Shown here piece by piece: positions 33,920-45,441 of a stretch of 64,000 bases of DNA. Source of the stretch: Breviolum minutum Mf 1.05b.01 (taxonomy: Eukaryota > Sar > Dinophyceae > Suessiales > Symbiodiniaceae); NCBI GenBank assembly GCA_000507305.1, contig DF239023.1, positions 124,001 through 188,000 of the forward strand. Reading direction: 5' to 3'. The number at the start of each line of letters is the position of its first letter. The stretch's first letter is position 1. The position numbers were made by a program, and so were the translations under genes. The notes beneath the pieces are model-generated. The model searched no databases. It was not told the DNA's origin and saw nothing but the letters and a program-made list of their open reading frames with translations.

Positions 33920-34140
33920 AACGTCTCCCTTTCTTAGGACACACCGAGGCCGTATCGGTATCGGAAACGACTCCTTTCCCATGCCGCAACCGAAAATTGG
34001 GACGTCTTTTTGTCCGGGATGGTCGCGACGAAACACCACCACTGTTGGCGAAACGCGGCGACAAGTCTGGGAGGACCTTGGAAACATCAATTGGACAAAA
34101 ATCGGGAAGATCTGTTTTCCCTCGAAGTGAGCAATATTTG
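33920..34140. other. GC-richer coding-like island, frame unresolved
   Basis: Several frames are open on both strands (plus: TVGETRRQVWEDLGNINWTK; minus: KTDLPDFCPIDVSKVLPDL). GC is higher than in the flanks, so a real exon is likely, but neither strand nor frame can be chosen by eye. Confidence 0.3.
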
Positions 34141-35229
34141 ATGAAAAACAACAATACCCAAACACCTCCTGAGAAGGTATGACTGGAACCCAAGAAAATT
34201 ACCCTAAAATATCCTAAAATATCGAAACTCAGGAGGTATGACTGGATGTCTAGGGTTACATATTCCCTGAAAATCCATGTTGAATGATGATTCACGTCCC
34301 TTTGGGGCAAAAAAACCTCTTTCCAGGGTGAGCTGTTAGCTTCAGGAGCTATGTAAATGGTTGCATACAAACAAATTTCCTAGAGGTCGAATTGCCAATC
34401 GCCTGAAAATGGCGTCATCTACAGCAGATGCGATTAGGTTTTCGTTTCGGTGATGAACAAACATCAAAAGAACCATCATTCTCTAACAATGCCTATTCCT
34501 AGTTTTCCAGTCATACCTTTTGAGTAGGTGCTTGGAACCACGCCTCCTGAGGCAGAATGCCTTTTAAAGCTGTCCCTTCACACCTACAAGGTTTGACTCG
34601 AGGATGGCTTGGAGAACTACATTGAGAAATCGATTTGCTTCAAACAACCTCTACTATTTTTCCTTCGTCTTCCAAACACAAAACTTGAGGAGGTATGCCT
34701 GGGCCCCCCAAAACCAAAATGACCCATGAGTTTCGTTTCGGTGATTGGACACCCAAGCCATCTTCTGAGAATATGACGATTGATGCCTAGGGCTAGAAAA
34801 ATAAAACAATATGAACCTTCATACTTAGATTCGTTTAAGGTGGCTGGAAAGAAAAACAATGCTCCCCAAATGGTGGTTTAATAGTATCTTACCATATCTT
34901 ACCGTGGTACAAAGTCAAAAATCACTTTAGACAAATCCAAGTAGTTGTTTCTTAAGTTGATTCCATTGAATCCTTATTGGTTTGGGAGACCTGTGAGTTC
35001 TTTTTGCACCCGGCACCGAAGACAACCATGTTTGGGAGGAGACAGGAAAACCACCAGGATGATACATATTTCTTCCAAAATCCACCGAATACCTTGTGAG
35101 TATAGGTCTTTGGACCCCTTCTAAAGGCCAAACCTCAGCAGGTGTGAGTTTGTGGGTCCAAACACACTGATCCTCACAAACTACTTAGAAGACTACGAAC
35201 TGAGCAATGAAAAATAACTTTTTGTTTAG

Positions 35230-35335
35230 GGTATATTTTAAAGAAATAAATAAACAAACAAAAAAATAGACAAGTAAATAAATAAAAATAAACAAATAAA
35301 TAAATATATATATATATTTAAAAATATATATTATA
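35230..35335. repeat. AT-rich low-complexity tract (AAATAAATA / TATATA)
   Basis: Runs of AAATAAAT and AATAAATAAA followed by a TA run. No coding signal. Confidence 0.8.
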
Positions 35336-35404
35336 AGGGATCTTGCTACCCACTGACATAGGAAACAGTTATGTTTGGTTTATGTTCATTGAAAATCACC
35401 TTAC

Positions 35405-35915
35405 CTTTGGATGCTAACTATCGAGTGAAGTATCGATGTTTGGAATGATTCATCGATGAAAACGGACAAAAAACTCGGATGTCCTGGTGGTATGGGACCC
35501 GTAACGATCGGTAGTACATGGATTACCGGTTGGATGTCCCAGGAAGTTAGTAAACGGATAGTACATGGGTTGAAACCTACTGAAATTAAATGTGGTATAT
35601 TAGGGTAATAACCCACTTACTGACCATTTATCTACAAATTTCCTGGGACGTCCCATTGTAGTTGGTGGTTTCAACCCATCTGAAAAATGCTGGTCAAATT
35701 GGATGCTTTCCCCAAGGTACAAATAAAAAAGGAAACCCCAAATTAATAAGGTGGCTTTAAAAAAACCATGATAAACCAATACATGGGATTTGCGCCATCT
35801 ACTGTCACTAGGGTGCAGTTGCTACAATAATTTGCTTTGACATAATCAAGACATGTCATTTTTGAAAGCAGCAGGACGTATGTCACCCACAGATTCGTAA
35901 CATCATGGAAAACAC
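35405..35915 (-). CDS. Unrecognised gene, two well-defined exons
   Basis: Exon 35915-35783 (acceptor TTTGGCAG) reads VFHDVTNLWVTYVLLLSKMT, then DYVKANYCSNCTLVTVDGAN, ending AT|GTATTGG in phase 2. Exon 35473-35405 (acceptor CATCCGAG, the end of a GGATGTCC-family element) continues in phase: FLSVFIDESFQTSILHSIVS, ending AG|GTAAGG. By base count 2+129+2 and 1+66+2. A plausible upstream exon at about 36055-35996 (WQGIRTRGGVCEQQSQCIQE, donor GTAAAC) is open but in another phase. Function unknown. Confidence 0.55.
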
Positions 35916-36679
35916 CTGCCAAAGGCACTCATACATCCTGCATCTTTGTCTGTTGCACCTGCACGCAAGGGGTCTAGTTTACCTCTTGGATACATTGTGA
36001 TTGCTGTTCACACACCCCACCCCGGGTGCGGATTCCTTGCCACTAGCAGAATGACATGAAACATGTTTACTGCTCGGCGACAAAAAGAACCCGTAAAGAA
36101 TAAACTTTTATCATCCGTTTTTTTTTAGCCACTAACATCGTGGGTGTGGGGTAGATCCAAAGTGTATGATATGAAATGTTAGGGTACGTGGATGCAAATC
36201 CCAATCGTTGCACCGAAAAAAATGCAACCGTCTGACAAAAGCCGGTTTACTGCCAAGAAAATCGACTTCAGCCATCTTTAGATAACCGCGGTAAAGAATG
36301 AGAGCCCGCCGCCCGCCCCCTAAGCAGGCTTCGAAGATATATAGTTGAACTAACTGTACATTCAACAATTTTCATATCTAAATGAGTCGAAGTAAATGCG
36401 TGTTCATCTTGTTCCCTGTAAATCCGGAAAAATGCATTCTGTCATGTCATTGTTTCCGTGTATATTCATCTATGTTTATATGTTGATGAACAATGTCCCA
36501 AAAAACGAGCCGAGCATCAGCATGAGAGCTCAAAAGACAAACCGAACACATACAGCCCGATAATCAATGTAAGGTTAATGTCCTTTGTCCAATTTGTGGT
36601 GCAGGAACAGATTACAAAGTCAAGCAGAACCCTTGCACTATGGTTCCAGCATGGTGCCCGCTGTATAAGATCAAAGACC

Positions 36680-38630
36680 AAGGCCGGTCATGGTGCTAGC
36701 TGCGCGCTTTCCAAATAAGACCACCGCTGTTGCAGATAAACATTTTTCCACAGCAACCTGATAAATTTCCTCAGCTGAAATTCTTTTATAATCGATAATG
36801 CCACGCAGATTTTTCTCGCTAAGGAAAATATTACCTGGCAGGGTGGCCTGAGTTCTGCCAAAGTGCGCTTCGCAAATCGTTGGCAATTGCCTATAGTAAG
36901 ACTTTCGGCAAAATATAATTTATCAAAAGCTTGATCACTACAAATGGAACAAATGTAGGCTGTAGGTGATATGGCCCCGATCACGTGAGGAGCCCCCAAG
37001 CAGTTTTGCAAGCCCGTGGAAGAGAAGCACAGAAACTGACCGCAGAAGAGTTTACCCGGCGGCGGGCAGCAGCAATGCGGGCCTACCAATTCCATATTGG
37101 CCACAGCAGAATGCCCGCCAAATTTTGCCCTTCCGCAAAGCACAACTTCAAAAACTCCTCGCAACCCGGCCTAACTGAGGCAAGGGCGTGCCGGTGCACG
37201 AGTGTTGTGATTGGGTCTTCTTCGTCAGGGCTTCCATCAGCTTCAGCTCCATAGTAGCAAGGCAAGGGGAACCAAAAGAACACAACCAAAGACAAAAACA
37301 TAGCGAAACGCGAGCCAGGCATAATAGCTATCGCAATTTGGAACCGGAGCACCAACTTTCAAGCACATATGATTATCTGAGCCTGATTGCTGGCTGTTGA
37401 TTGTTTTCATCCTCCAATCCTCCAAACTTTCTTTGTGACAACAACTGTGACAGCAACTTCCTGGCCACTCAAAAGACAAAGCTCCTAAAAAACTCGCAAC
37501 AAAACTTTAAATCCTGAAAAGCCCTTGCGACATGTTTTTGGGTCACGCGCGGTTTTGTCGTCATGTAATATGCAATACTGCATTCGTCCATGTTGATGAT
37601 GAGCGGCAGTGTCTGACTTTCATCAATGGCACCATTCACCCAGCGGAAAGATTTCCACAGACTGAAAACCGATGGGTATGCCTCATGTCTTCCAGAACAT
37701 AGCAAGCGTCCAGCAATATGGGCGAAAATCCACGCCTCCTATTGTGAGGGCCACAATCATGTGCCCCAATCCCGCCTGTGGTGAGTTTGCAAATCACGCT
37801 TGCAAAAGAGGCACACTTGGAGCATTGCACTGTCATATGTGGCCGCGTAATCGCATAGTAACTGCCCCTTGCGTCACAGCAAAGTGGCCACACATCTCCA
37901 ATTTGTGGTCCAAGAACACATTGACCGCCCCAGTGGCAAAAACATTCGGTACACAAGTTGGAAATTTTCGACCAAATTGTCGGCTGGTGTTCTGGCCAGT
38001 CGATGCTCGGTTTCGGTCCAGCACAAAAACTCTTCTCCAAGCACCGCAACCTTGATTCACCCAACTCGGCTGTGCCCGTAGGCAACCCTTGGTGATACAT
38101 GGTGGATAGCCGGATAGCCATCTGGAATCATCACGTCTGTACGGTCACAGATCTCTTGGACGTATGTCAAAGTGTTTGAGATGGTATCTTGACTCCGTGA
38201 ATACGAAAGGATCCCAACCGGGACACCCTTCGCAACAAGATCGGTCGGAGCCACCACGCTTTTTCCATCTTGGTTTCTGCAAACGCGGTCTCCAAATAAA
38301 GCAATTAATTAACGTCTGTCTGCGGCACTTTGTCCACAAGCCGCCAAAACCTAAACGAGAACCCAAGCATCCGTGATGCTTTTGGAAAAAAAATACCAAC
38401 AAAAACGCACACAAAACACCCCAATTACCAACCCCGCCAACCCAAAGGGTATGATAAACCCCAGTTATAGGAGCTATGTTAAACAATAAAGTTAACACCC
38501 ATGCAGCTAACAAAGCCCAGAGCCAGGCCAATTGTAAAGCCACCACAGCCAGGCCCAAAACGCACCGTAACGCCTGACGTGCTTCTTGTGCTGCCGCGCA
38601 AAAGCAACAGCAGCACCAGAGGCTAAAGTC
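36680..38630 (-). pseudogene. GC-richer island with long, frame-broken minus-strand ORFs (possible transposase relic)
   Basis: No inverted-repeat elements occur here for about 2 kb, unlike the rest of the window. Long minus-strand frames follow one another but shift: DFSLWCCCCFCAAAQEARQA with a hydrophobic helix (38630-38460, good acceptor TTCAG); GVPVGILSYSRSQDTISNTL (38257-38057); then a shift near 38060 at a GGG run into GESRLRCLEKSF; SLWKSFRWVNGAIDESQTLP with LIINMDECSIAYY (37705-37500); a signal-peptide-like AMFLSLVVFFWFPLP (37340-37280); and ICSICSDQAFDKLYFAESL (36960-36900). NMDE recalls the first catalytic block of DDE transposases, but the match is short and I would not name a family. 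Either a decayed transposon or a gene with unresolved introns. Confidence 0.42.
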
Positions 38631-38923
38631 CTGAACTGAAAAAAAATCGATCATGGCTTAGGTGGGCCAAAAAAAACAGTTGGACATGGGATGCCATAAC
38701 TCCTAAGAGTAGGGTTGTTTTCACCCCAGTTACTTGCATCTTTTTGGTCATTTTTAGGGGTTAGACTCCATGTATTGCAGGTGTTGTCTGTTGTTTGATA
38801 GAAAAAAGGCTTCCATGATGCAAGCAACCACCCACTATAGTTTTTTTCAAGAACCCCCAAGAATCGGTGTCATTTATAATGCATCGGTCTGGTATTACTT
38901 CTAATTGGAGGGTATAGAAAAAG

Positions 38924-39139
38924 GTACTGGGATGTCCTTGCTGGTAGTTAGTAAGTGGATTATAACCCCTATATAAGTAGGTTGTTTACCTCCCTTAAGT
39001 AGGTGAAATAAACCAACTTACTAACGATCGTTACAAATTTACAGGGACACTCTGGTACATCATTTTTGGATAAGTTGGAAGTACGACTGATTGACTTTGG
39101 GTGTTTGGGGCAGGGCGAAGTGTTCGAACATGTGTAAGA
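38924..39139 (-). CDS. Unrecognised coding exon beside a GGATGTCC-family intron
   Basis: Exon 39139-39059 (27 codons) uses the acceptor CATCAACAG at the end of a TGTTGATGG fragment. It reads SYTCSNTSPCPKHPKSISRT, then SNLSKND|GTACCAG. The donor begins a GGATGTCC-family copy that ends CATCCCAG, after which YLFLYPPIRSNTRPMHYK is open in phase. Cys- and Ser-rich. The alternative frame is also open, so moderate confidence only. Confidence 0.38.
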
Positions 39140-39497
39140 CTGTTGATGGTTCAGAAACCCGGCGATCAACAATATGGTATGCGTATAACCAGATAGAAAA
39201 CATTTTGTAAGGCAGTCCAAAAGGAGAAACATGGAGAAACATCAAGGAGCATGCATGAACATTCCCAATGCTTCCCTCATTTTGGAAAATAAAAACAAAA
39301 CTCAATGTACAGTAATTCATGTACGTATATTTACCCATGGTATCCACTGGCCATTGAGATGTTATCTATCCACAAGGTTGATGTTTATCATAAGTGTAGT
39401 CGGCAAGGTCATGTGAAGGGGAACATTCTGAATAAATGTATCCTGGAAGTGCACTAATAGGATTCTTAAGGGGGGCTGGCGATTCCCCTAATCTTCC

Positions 39498-39990
39498 CTA
39501 AGGTTCCCCAATCTTCCCGTTTGGAATCCTTAAGGTTCCCCAGGAACACCCCATGACGATTTTGGTCTTCCCCCACTCAGCATGGCTTGTAATCCCAGAC
39601 GGCAAAGGGATCTCATCATCATACAAGTTGACTGCAATAGGAGGGTACCAACCTCTCTTAGCCAGGCTCACAATAGATCCACCTTCTTGGTATCCAAGTG
39701 GGCGAGGATCACCAGCTGTTGGCATAGGTGCAGGCCTTTCGTTCGACAGCATCCATTGAGGTCGAATTCGTCAAGGTGCCTGACAGACATGAATTTGTTC
39801 TTACCATTATCAAACTCGGTGTGCAAACTCTGTATTCAGAGATGCCCTCTCGCATGCCATTTGATAATCCGTTCATCACCACCATACAATTATCAAACGC
39901 TTCCGGTTCGACTTGGCCCCGTCGGGGCGGTCTAGATGCACACAGGAGTTGTTTGACTTCTCTTCTGCACAACAGTGATCAGAGAAACAA
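39498..39990 (-). pseudogene. Unrecognised ORF split by one frameshift
   Basis: Upstream frame (39990-39730): QVEPEAFDNCMVVMNGLSNG, then ISEYRVCTPSLIMVRTNSCL, then SGTLTNSTSMDAVERKA. Downstream frame (39752-39545): MPTAGDPRPLGYQEGGSIVS, then AKRGWYPPIAVNLYDDEIPL, then ITSHAEWGKTKIVMG. The two overlap near 39735 and read as one protein after a one-base shift. The end runs into a palindromic CCTTAAGG element (39460-39540) through GTGTTCC, a possible donor. Part of the opposite strand is also open, so the strand is not certain. I do not recognise the family. Confidence 0.45.
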
Positions 39991-40934
39991 TCCTTATCAT
40001 GTGATAATTCATCTTACAATCATATCATTTGATCTGATACAAGTATAGTCCCGGGTGAGCCCCTCCTCTTGAACACCCCTCCCTTTAAAAACCCTACAAT
40101 CAACCGCTATTTAAAACCATTGACGGCTCCTTAAGGAATACACCCCCGACGTTTAACAGCGAGTTTACCCCTGAAAAGTCGTGGGATCGTGGGACTGGAA
40201 GACGTATAAACGCCTTTCCGGCCTTGGGTCCTGGTAACTTTTTCACAGGCAAACTGTTAAACTTCGAGAGGGTATGATAAACCCTGGCTTGAAAAATGGT
40301 GCTTTGTAAACCAACCTTTGGAAAATGAAGGTTGGATGTGGTTGGACTTCCCGGGGTGAAAACCTAAGAATCATAACTTCACGAAGGGGTGCCAGTTGGC
40401 AACTTCGTTGGTTGGAAAAAGAAGTGCCTGAAAAGTAGGCCGAAACCTGAAATGAAAGGATCCTCTTCCAACCATCAAGTTTCATATGCCATTTGCTTCG
40501 TTCTACACTCTGGCAAACTAACAGTGACGATGGAGGAATCCCTATCTTTTCATGGTAAATGTCATCAAAAAATGCTGGATTTTCCAATTTGAGATATTAG
40601 TTTACCAAAGTGTACATGATGATTTTGTCATGGTTATTTACCATCCCAGAGAAAGAAAAACCATTGAAAACAGTGCCAAAGCGAAATACATCCAAATGGG
40701 AATAAATCGATTTTACCCCCAAAAAAACAAATCCAAGATGATAAAAAAAAACTTAAGATGCATGGGAACAACTAGCCCAAAACATGTTCCCTTAAAACAA
40801 AAAAAACATGATGTGTTGTTGATGCTGATACATCCCATGAGTAGAAAAACATGTCAAAATCAGATCAACAAAAAAAATGCACATTACAAAACAACACTAG
40901 GGCATTTTCTGTTTGTTTTGCAGCGATTTTTGAG

Positions 40935-42345
40935 ATGAATCTGTTTTTTGCCAACACCTTTCGGTGCGAACACCGATGACCAAAAGAACGCAGACTTGCG
41001 TAAAGATTGAACCTAATGTCAACCAGTTGGTGGCTGGAACTGATCCCAACTTTGTTTTAACAAAAAACGAATGCATTGTTCCAGAACCACATGAAACATG
41101 AGGGTTTTGAAGCCCTATAAAATGGTCAGAATCCACTTTAAAAACTAAGGAACAATAGGTTCCCCATGGTGGGGATTCACATACAAATACTGTTGCTGGT
41201 GCAGAAATCTAGCCCAAACAGTTGATAGAGTGACATGGGGGTTCCTATAATCTATCCGAAAAATACATGGCCAAACTGGGGTGAAATCACCCGGCCCTAT
41301 AAGTGGAGTTAAAAAACTCCACTACTTATTGGCTGTTGGGCCCACTTCGGAGGTGGTTTGCAGGATTTTTAGCTATCAAACGTAAAGCACCAACATGGAC
41401 CACCCAACCAGTCATTGGTTCTTATTCCTGTCCTTGACTTTATCCATGGTGTCGTTTTTGATGGAGAAGATCTCACGCAATTGTTGTCTGTAGTACCTGG
41501 ATTTTCACATATCAAAAAGGTAGGTAAGAAGGTGGGCCCCTGCCAGGTATAAATTGAGTTATTTCACTTGTAGAAATGGCCGAAAATACATGGGTACCTG
41601 GGGTTTTTGTCACCCTTAGCAGTGAAGTTATAAGTTATAACCCTACCTATAGTTGGTAGGGGCCCTCCTGGTAGGTGGAGTAGGTTCCATCCATTTCTAG
41701 CTGGTAAGTTGGGTTATAACCCCTGTGTCAATGACATGAAAAATGGGTAACTGGGGTCATTTCACCCCCAAAAAAAAGTGGATTCTGGGCCCCTTACAAC
41801 TGCTTTTTTGGTTGGGTTCACCTTCGAAATCTTGGCAAATGCAAATTTCTCCTCCTAGCAAATGAGTGGTGAAGGTTCCTGATACAAAACCAGTTGGTGG
41901 TTGAACCAACCCAGTTGAAACTTATGCTCGTCAAATTGGATCATTTCCCCAGGGATCGGGGTGAACATGAAAAATATTTGAAACCACCACCTAGAAAAGG
42001 TCGCACTTTTTACTTGGATGTCCGAAGTTAGGATAAATGGTTACTGGGATGTCTTGCTGGTACTTTTCTTGGTAACTGGGTGATTTCACCCCTAATAAGT
42101 AGGTGGTAAAAACGTCCCTTAAGTAGGTTATAAACCCACTTACTAACGATCGTTACTAACTTCCATGGACATCCAAGTAGGATCAATGGGTCAACTTATA
42201 CATCGAGTAAGTTGGGAGGATAACCCACTGATCCTAACCTTTTATCCTAACTTCAAACGGGGGACATCCAAGGATCAGGGACCTGACTCTTCCTGGTATC
42301 GCTGGGGAAATTCGAATTTCCAACAGATCGATGTGTCCAAAAGAA
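40935..42345 (+). CDS. Unrecognised gene, five phase-consistent exons
   Basis: Exon 40935-41077: MTKRTQTCVKIEPNVNQLVA, then TDPNFVLTKNECI|GTTCCAG. Exon 41373-41519 (acceptor ATTTTTAG): LSNVKHQHGPPNQSLVLIPV, then DFIHGVVFDGEDLTQLLSVV, ending HIKK|GTAGGT. Exon 41684-41703: VPSISS, phase 2, donor GTAAGT. Exon 41779-41868: GFWAPYNCFFGWVHLRNLGK, then KFLLLANE. Exon from 42273: WIRDLTLPGIAGEIRISNRS. All joins keep frame. Introns 41520-41683 and 41869-42272 are made of inverted-repeat elements. The most complete unnamed gene here. The GGEDL-like acidic stretch does not identify a family. The 3' boundary (near 42330-42350) is uncertain. Confidence 0.62.
42011..42272. mobile_element. GGATGTCC-family copy interrupted by a second copy of the same family
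   Basis: The outer copy starts TACTTGGATGTCCGAAGTTA and ends GGGGGACATCCAAG. A full inner copy (42042-42180) begins TACTGGGATGTC and ends ACATCCAAGTAG. The outer interior resumes at GATCAATGGG. The outer right end is the acceptor of the exon at 42273. A GTTGGTGG-family copy (41893-41993) lies upstream in the same intron. Confidence 0.65.
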
Positions 42346-42355
42346 GCCTTTTTTT

Positions 42356-42500
42356 TCTAAGAATTCTCCAACATACCCTTGGAACATACCCCAGACCCCG
42401 GTCGCCAACACTTTATGTTTGGGAATTCCCGAATCGTTTGGGGGTGAGTTTGGGGATGCCTGGGGTATGGTGGTATGTTGGGATTCTCTTAGATTCTTTC
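42356..42500. mobile_element. Long inverted repeat TCTAAGAATTCTCCAACATACC
   Basis: Imperfect arms CTAAGAATTCTCCAACATAC and GTATGTTGGGATTCTCTTAG, with inner CATACCCCAGACCCC and GGGATGCCTGGGGTATG. A single copy in the window. Confidence 0.55.
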
Positions 42501-42765
42501 AAACCAACCAACCTCTAAAGTCACTCATGGCCGTCAATCCATGTGTTCAAACTACCCACCTGGATGGTGACCTTTTTGGGATACATCAAGATGAATTGCA
42601 CCAAAATCAACATCATGATATGTTGTCCAAACAACGTCAAACAAATATGCCAAAAATCTTGAAGAACTAAAATGAGTAGCATCACATAAACACTTAAAAA
42701 ACTACGACTCCGCATTCTCGTGACAGCAATGAGATCAGCATTGTATCGCGAAACTTCACCCTTAC

Positions 42766-43226
42766 CCAATATTTCAGCTAAATTACGCGTGGGCACGGCG
42801 TGCTGAGCATTACTGCCAGGACAGTAATACCCTTGGCTACAAAACGTGGCCTCAGCTTGCGTCAGCTTCACTTTTGAATCTGCTGATTGTTCTATTCCCT
42901 CACCATCATATGCGGCACTACGCCATGCCAAAATAGCGCGCCTGACTGGTTCGAGAGCGGTCAGTTCACCATCATCGCCACACACGATGAACTGCACCCA
43001 ACGATCACATGTTTCAAGCACACGAAGCTGATCCCCTGACGTAAGGATCACAAGTAGCAGAGTAACCGTGTGCCTTAAGCCAGACACCGGAACGAATAAT
43101 CATATTATAGCAACCAACGATGTTGACAGCTTCATGTTTCCTTTTCGTTGGGTCAGTGCCAGATGCATTCCTGGCACGCACCCCAGGCAATGGGATTGAA
43201 TTTGTTGAACAACAGCGCAAATTCAC
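42766..43226 (-). CDS. Unrecognised gene, two exons, GYYCP motif
   Basis: Exon 43226-43115 (acceptor TTCACCCAG): VNLRCCSTNSIPLPGVRARN, then PTKRKHEAVNIV, donor GTTGCT, phase 1. A 79-bp intron follows. Exon 43035-42766 (acceptor TACGTCAG): DQLRVLETCDRWVQFIVCGD, then LEPVRRAILAWRSAAYDGEG, then CSQGYYCPGSNAQ, ending G|GTAAGG. 89 codons open with exact phase match. CSQGYYCPG resembles the short Cys motif of GCC2/GCC3-type repeats in secreted proteins, but a single copy is not enough to assign it. It converges with the plus-strand gene at 40.9-42.3 kb. Confidence 0.62.
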
Positions 43227-44439
43227 CTGGGTGAACGCCGCGACACAATCTTCACCCAAATATGGATGAAAATAAACAAAATTGAAACCACCACCCAGAT
43301 AAGGATCCTTATAATGGTTTATTGTAATCCCCAGCTGTGTAGGATTTCATCCCCGAAAAATATCCTAAACAACTAGGTGTTGTTTTCATTGCTCAGGTAT
43401 GTCTGGAAGACTAAGGAATCTTAAATTGTTGAAAGCCATTTCTCATAGTATGGGACTGATATGATATTCAGTTAGAAATGTACCAGAAAAAAAAAACTAT
43501 GTATAAATGTAGGTGAATATACCATTCCCATCGATCCGGATTTGGGTATCATCGATCCGGATTTGGTAGCAGTTCTTCTGAAAACCCTGTCACAAGGTAT
43601 CTCCCAGGACACGTGAAGACCAGTGTAGCACACAGCCAGGCCTTATTTTTGTTCTCTGGCGAAAGGGGGGAAGAGAAAGTGCGGATTCAGACTGAATTGG
43701 ACTGGAAACAAAAAACTGAGTCGGCAAGATGGAGGAATCTTGCATACTATATCCCATATGCTTCCATCTATCGTATATTTACCTACATGAACCGTAGATC
43801 TATGGAAAATTCGTATGCAAATATAGGATCCGTATGGATCCGTCCCATTGGATCCGTCATGGACCAACATCATTCCCAGGAAGTTTTCTTCAAAAGATGG
43901 AACTCACAGGCGCTGAAAAAGAGAATGTTCATCTTTCCCCAGATGTAAAAAACATAGCCAAAGAGGTGGGTGAAACCTAGAAATTTCCTGAAAACTGACA
44001 TGTCCTGTAAAAAGGGACTATTTTAGTAGGGAATACATCTTCCAACCATTCATTTTCAGGGGACATGTTAGGTTTTCAGGGGGGTATCATTTCCTGAAAC
44101 TAACATCTCGCACCTGAAAATTTCACCAGCCTTGGAAGCCTTCGGAGATTCCGAACTTAGAAAACCATCATTGTTTAGGTGCTATATTGCTATGTTAGTT
44201 TCAGGGAGTGTATCATTTTGTTAAGAAAAGTGATGTTGAGCCAAAACCAACCACTTAAAAGGAACATATCCACGGTGATTTCCACCCCCCTAAGTAAACG
44301 CATGACAAGCTTCCCATATCTTTAAGGAATTCTGGGAGTGGCGAGTGGTATGGGAATAGTGTTTTTTGGGGTGAACATCCCACTGACTGACTCGCAATAA
44401 TCTTAGATTTGCACAAAATGCTTACACAAACAAATCAAA

Positions 44440-44522
44440 CAAAATCTCAGCTCAAATGGTGGTGAAAAATGATGATTTACTATGGTAGAATCTGTGTAAA
44501 ATCACTCAAAACACATCCAAGT
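44440..44522. mobile_element. AAATCCAAG / GATTTGCTTGG family with TTACCATGGTA core
   Basis: Weaker family: GATTTG...CTTGGAAC at one end, CAAATGGTGRTTTACCATGG core, AAACAAATCCAAGT at the other. Copies near 3105-3200, 34862-34945, 48745-48835 and 56404-56500. The 430-bp duplication at 20.6 and 21.8 kb contains related blocks. Confidence 0.45.
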
Positions 44523-44646
44523 TTCTATTTAAGAAACTCCATTCATAGGGGTCCTAGCCCCAGTTACCCATTTAGAAGGCCATTTATAGGAGCCCGGTAA
44601 CTCCAGTGGTAACTGGTAGGGGGAAGCTTGTAGGTAAAGGCAAGAC

Positions 44647-44835
44647 CTAGATATGAGACTCTTCGATGCCTTGAACTCTAAACAAATTCCCTGGCGATTT
44701 TCACCGAAAAAAAAAACAGTAAAAAGAAACATGACCAACAAAAACAAATCCAAGTGCAATGGTATACCTTCATCTTCCAGTTCCCTATCTATTTGGAACC
44801 CTTTTGCTCCCAGGAAAGCCAATATATGCAGGTAA
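44647..44835 (-). CDS. Unrecognised gene, two last exons
   Basis: Exon 44835-44768 (acceptor GTCTAG): YLHILAFLGAKGFQIDRELE, DE, then G|GTATACC. Exon 44690-44647 (acceptor ATCGCCAG) continues in phase: NLFRVQGIEESHI, stop TAG. The short 77-bp intron has a T-rich tract before the acceptor. A TACAAGGTGG-like fragment lies just downstream. Function unknown. Confidence 0.5.
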
Positions 44836-45108
44836 CTAGACTCGACCCCTAGGGTTTCCCGGAAGATGAGGGATAGACTTCTGGAACTATCTCAAACCTT
44901 AAGGGAGCGGTGAAAAAACTTCCCACAACTCATCTTGGAAAACAAATCCTGAGCTGACCCAACCAGAAGTCCCAAGATAAGTCCATAGTCCTGGCAGGAT
45001 TAATCACTGCTCCGATGTTTCCGGAAACCGTGAAAATGGAGGTTTCTTCGAATTGACCCACCGTGTTGCATTAGAGCATGCTCAAGCAAAGCACTTTTTA
45101 TTTGAGGA

Positions 45109-45441
45109 GTGACCAGTTCGCCCTGCCTATTGGCTACTAATTCAACCATTTCATGTATAGATGGTTCCAACCCATCAGAAAAAATGCTTGTCAACCGTCA
45201 ACTATATAAATTTTATTTTCATAATGTTTCCACAAATCATGACTTTGAGAGTAGAAGCATTGGCAGCATAGGGCATTGTACTAAACAACTAGTGTCAGTT
45301 CTACGGGAATTCGAAAGAATATGCCGACTACTTCAAGGATCCACTGTTTTAGAAACCAGGATTTTGGTCGTCGATGTTACTGATCTAGTTGAGCATGTTG
45401 AGCCACGTTCAAAACCCTGGACTGACATTCCATTGTATTAA
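45109..45441 (+). CDS. Open frame of 110 codons, unrecognised
   Basis: The frame reads FESRSIGSIGHCTKQLVSVL, then REFERICRLLQGSTVLETRI, then VVDVTDLVEHVEPRSKPWTD, stop TAA at 45441. No start ATG, so probably a 3' exon. On the opposite strand, 45194-45000 is also open (VELVANRQGELVTPQIKSAL, then HGGSIRRNLHFHGFRKHRSS, stop), which could be a separate convergent gene end. Both look coding. Confidence 0.48.
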   Translation: MTSSPCLLATNSTISCIDGSNPSEKMLVNRQLYKFYFHNVSTNHDFESRSIGSIGHCTKQLVSVLREFERICRLLQGSTVLETRILVVDVTDLVEHVEPRSKPWTDIPLY

